From an uncultured Bacilli bacterium (lineage in GTDB: Bacteria > Bacillota_I > Bacilli_A > RF39 > UBA660), in NCBI GenBank assembly GCA_934096125.1, contig CAKOLB010000001.1, forward strand, positions 62,001 through 126,000: a stretch of 64,000 nt of DNA, written 5' to 3'. Shown here one piece after another: positions 61,744 through 64,000 of this stretch (the first letter of the stretch is position 1; each line of letters begins with the position of its first letter). The notes below the pieces were generated by a model. The model saw nothing but the letters and a program-made list of their open reading frames with translations. It searched no databases and had not been told where the DNA came from. A program made the position numbers and the translations under genes.

Positions 61744-63045
61744 TTGAAAGAAAAAAACATCTTCATCAAATCAACCCTTGTTTTAATGCTTAGTGGTCTT
61801 ATTACTAAACTGTTAGGTTTCATAATTAGAATTATCTATACTCGCATCATCGGTGAATATGGCATAAGCCTTTTTACTATAGCCACTCCAACTTATTCCC
61901 TGCTTTTAACAATTGCAACCCTTGCCATTCCTATATCTATATCGAAACTGGTAAGTAGTACCAAAGGGCGCAGCATTCAAATTCTTACCACTGCTGCGGC
62001 CATAATTTTAACTATCAACGCTATTTTAATTACCATTATTATTTTTACTCATGACTTTATTGCCTGTAATCTTTTACATGAACCACTTTCTGGCCCAATT
62101 CTTATTGCTTTTGTTCTAACTCTTCCCTTTGTATCTATCTCTAGTGTTTTAAAAGGATATTTCGCCGGCAAACAAAATATGGTCCCCCATGCCACTAGTA
62201 ACATTTTAGAGCAAATAGTACGTCTTATAATAATTGTTATCGTTTTACCGGTTCTCATGAAAAAAAGTATTATGCTCGCTGTTATCGGTCTTATTTTACT
62301 TACTATCATCTCCGAAATCAGTAGCATAATAGTCTTTATTTTCTTTCTTCCTTCCAAAATAAATCTTCACACTAACATGAAACCTACTTTAAAAATTACA
62401 AAAGACATTTTAGATATTTCAGTCCCATCCAGTTTCAGCAGAATTATTGGGAACATCGGTTACTTTTTAGAACCAATAATTTTAACAAACATCTTACTTA
62501 AAACAGGATTTACAAATAGTTTCATCTTGAAAGAATATGGCGCCTACAATGCTTACAGTCTTACTCTTCTTACCATGCCAAGTTTTTTTATCATGGCTAT
62601 CAGCACTTCACTTCTGCCAGAGATAAGTAAATTTTGCGAACAAAAAAACATTAAAATGGTAAAAAGAAGAATATGGCAAGCACTTATCTACTCACTTATA
62701 ATCGGCCTTTTAGCATCATTTATCATTTTCACTTTCCGTGATACTTTACTCTTTACCATGTATAACACTACAAGCGGTTCTAATTACATCAAAGTTCTCG
62801 CCCCATTCTTTGTTCTATTCTATCTTGAGGGAGTACTCACATCTTCCCTGCAAGCTTTAGGAAGTGCCAAAAGCGCTATGACCATAACTCTTTTTGGCGT
62901 AATAATCAAACTTCTTGTCATGATAATTCTCGCCTTTTTTAGATCTGGCATATATGCATTAGTCTACGCCGAAATAATCAACATCATCTTCGTTGTAACC
63001 ATAAGCTTTAATACCCTAAAGAAAAAGATATCATCTTTCAAATGA
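61744..63045 (+). CDS. MOP-superfamily flippase, SpoVB/MurJ-like
   Basis: 433 residues, short of the usual 500 or so. TTG start with AAAGGAG upstream. About 12-13 membrane helices; KSTLVLMLSGLITKLLGFII and RIIGEYGISLFTIATPTYSL are the typical first helices of the SpoVB-type polysaccharide or lipid flippases, and VLKGYFAGKQNMVPHATSNI, LEQIVRL is the conserved central loop. Roles include cortex or lipid II-linked sugar export. Divergent from relA; no glycan biosynthesis genes adjacent. Confidence 0.88.
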   Translation: MKEKNIFIKSTLVLMLSGLITKLLGFIIRIIYTRIIGEYGISLFTIATPTYSLLLTIATLAIPISISKLVSSTKGRSIQILTTAAAIILTINAILITIIIFTHDFIACNLLHEPLSGPILIAFVLTLPFVSISSVLKGYFAGKQNMVPHATSNILEQIVRLIIIVIVLPVLMKKSIMLAVIGLILLTIISEISSIIVFIFFLPSKINLHTNMKPTLKITKDILDISVPSSFSRIIGNIGYFLEPIILTNILLKTGFTNSFILKEYGAYNAYSLTLLTMPSFFIMAISTSLLPEISKFCEQKNIKMVKRRIWQALIYSLIIGLLASFIIFTFRDTLLFTMYNTTSGSNYIKVLAPFFVLFYLEGVLTSSLQALGSAKSAMTITLFGVIIKLLVMIILAFFRSGIYALVYAEIINIIFVVTISFNTLKKKISSFK

Positions 63046-63060
63046 TATCCACTATTAAAC

Positions 63061-63185
63061 CGTAATATGAACGAGATTTGACTTTAGTTCCTGTGCCAGA
63101 TGCATATGCATCGCTTGAATTTTTAGAAATAGTCCATTCATAATTACCATCATTATATAACTAATTTTCTTTCTAATATCGTTAT
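63061..63185 (-). pseudogene. Decayed VR-type segment of a surface protein gene
   Basis: Minus strand reads (with a frameshift) DIRK, then EN-stop-LYNDGNYEWTISKNSSDA joined directly to YASGTGTK. Protein A reads GEDIRKGIKENWLYNGG, SYEWTISRYS at the same place. The Trp codon is now TAG, the middle of the lectin domain end is deleted, and the tail continues into unrelated sequence. It shares GAATGGACTATTTC with the live VRs. The gap 63046-63222 holds nothing else. Confidence 0.7.
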
Positions 63186-63222
63186 TACTTTCACACATAT
63201 ACATTTTGTTTATCATAAAAAG

Positions 63223-64000
63223 TTAATTTTTTATACAAAAAACTGCATATAACGGTACAGATTTAATATTATTTTCTAACCCAAAATTTTTTGAAGATAT
63301 TCTAATACTTAACTTAGGATTATATTTTCTTACATATTCATTTAAACTTTTACTATTTGTTCTTCTGCCGCTTTTTACTTCTACTGGAATAACATCACCC
63401 TCTATTTTTATTAAAAAATTTATCTCATACTTATCAAAGGTATAATAATATAGTTCTTTAGACTTAGGATAAAGTTCACACGCTACATAATTTTCTGTTA
63501 AAATACCTTTAAACATTTCATTTTTATCAAGCAGTATTTCTCTATAATCTAAAGAAGAAAGTGACCTCAAAGCCCAACATCACTTAAATAAAGCTTAAAC
63601 TTATCAAGACTTGCAAAAGCTTTCAATGGTGACTCATTTCTCTCAGCTAAATCACATTTTAACACCATATTACTTGCTAAAAGCCACTCTAAACTATTTT
63701 CATATCTTATTCTTCTAGCATCCTTATCTACTATACTATACTTAAATGTATTATTAACTCTCGCTAGTTCTCTAGGTATAGAATTATATATTTGAATATT
63801 TTTTATCCCCTCACTGCTTTCGGTATATTTATTCATATCTGCCAAATATGACGTTATTATTTGCTCTTGCAAATTAAAATTGACATGAGCTATATTACAT
63901 CCATTTTCTATAAAGTTTTTAATTAATGCCGGCATTCCCCCTAAAACTAAATAATTTTTATATAAATTTATTGCTTTTTCATGTATTGGTTCCATTAATG
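63223..64000 (-). pseudogene. Frameshifted AAA ATPase/DUF4143 gene, 5' part beyond the window
   Basis: Two overlapping frames make one protein. The first (to 63567) ends KLYLSDVGL-stop; the second begins LRSLSSLDYREILLDKNEMF at the same point and ends with the DUF4143 nuclease-like YEINFLIKIEGDVIPVEVKS. In the intact paralogue at 42005-43303 the matching text is YMRDTGLLVAML, so one base has been lost near 63570. The ATPase part, including Walker A, lies outside the window. A sequencing or assembly error is an alternative. Confidence 0.8.

Noticed and set aside
1..64000. Genetic code 4 (TGA as tryptophan), considered because of the Mollicutes-like content
   Set aside because: Full-length conserved genes use TGG for Trp and several end in TGA, so the standard bacterial code applies.
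1..64000. tRNA or rRNA genes
   Set aside because: I saw no cloverleaf with T-loop GTTCRA and no rRNA blocks; a covariance search would settle it.

Overview
The window is low-GC (roughly 30%), densely coded DNA read with the standard bacterial code (tryptophan is TGG throughout; TGA is a stop). Gene content and order point to the Bacillota, class Bacilli in the broad sense, most likely an uncultured gut lineage of the RF39/RFN20 type. The evidence is PolC beside DnaE, HrcA/CIRCE control of the dnaK operon, the rplU-prp-rpmA cluster behind mreC-mreD-spoIVFA/B-like genes, and a 6S RNA next to tcdA and rarA as in Bacillus subtilis. Lineage is inferred from synteny only. Sporulation-type proteins are present (SpoIIM-, SpoIVFA-, SpoIVFB-, SpoVB- and possibly Spo0A-C-like), but the window does not show whether the cell sporulates.

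Layout. 1-9.7 kb: prepilin peptidase (cut by the edge), unknown genes, SpoIIM-like protein, mnmA, membrane-anchored proteins, a degenerate glycosyltransferase-GtrA fusion, ZIP metal transporter, class I amidotransferase. 9.7-16.4 kb: an unannotated 38-codon basic gene with its own terminator inside the end of xer, then xer, rarA-gpsA, tcdA, 6S RNA with a clear promoter, a cell-wall hydrolase and a decayed gene. 16.5-26.9 kb: HerA-like ATPase, rpmA-prp-rplU with a leader, SpoIVFB/SpoIVFA/MreD/MreC/SPOR genes, recD2-mtaB. 27-30.3 kb: two surface proteins and a divergent Xre regulator with three operator-like repeats. 30.3-37.6 kb: dnaJ, tldE/tldD, dnaK, grpE, hrcA with CIRCE. 37.6-43.3 kb: PLP enzyme, SDR, DUF4176 protein, a third surface protein, AAA/DUF4143 ATPase. 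43.6-50.8 kb: polC and dnaE. 50.9-54 kb: membrane protein, rpmB, then two toxin-antitoxin loci. 54-64 kb: ppdK, GtrA-type membrane protein, dtd, RelA/SpoT, flippase, and a frameshifted AAA/DUF4143 gene at the edge.

Three items stand out. (1) The surface proteins at 28375-29901 and 40362-41912 share a 107-bp C-terminal segment that is identical at both ends (24 and 17 bp, synonymous sites included) but has 24 differences in the 66-bp core, 20 of them at codon positions 1 and 2. This is the pattern of variable regions written by a diversity-generating retroelement (DGR) whose reverse transcriptase and template lie elsewhere. Two decayed relatives of this C-terminus lie at 56.7 and 63.1 kb. (2) 53.1-53.9 kb carries a type III toxin-antitoxin system of the CptIN kind: promoter, two 49-nt RNA repeats with compensatory stem changes, attenuating terminator, then the endoribonuclease; a third repeat with its own terminator lies downstream. 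(3) 51.95-52.28 kb looks like a complete, undescribed type I toxin-antitoxin unit: a 42-residue hydrophobic peptide gene with promoter, strong ribosome binding site and terminator, overlapped at its 3' end by a convergent short RNA with its own promoter and terminator.
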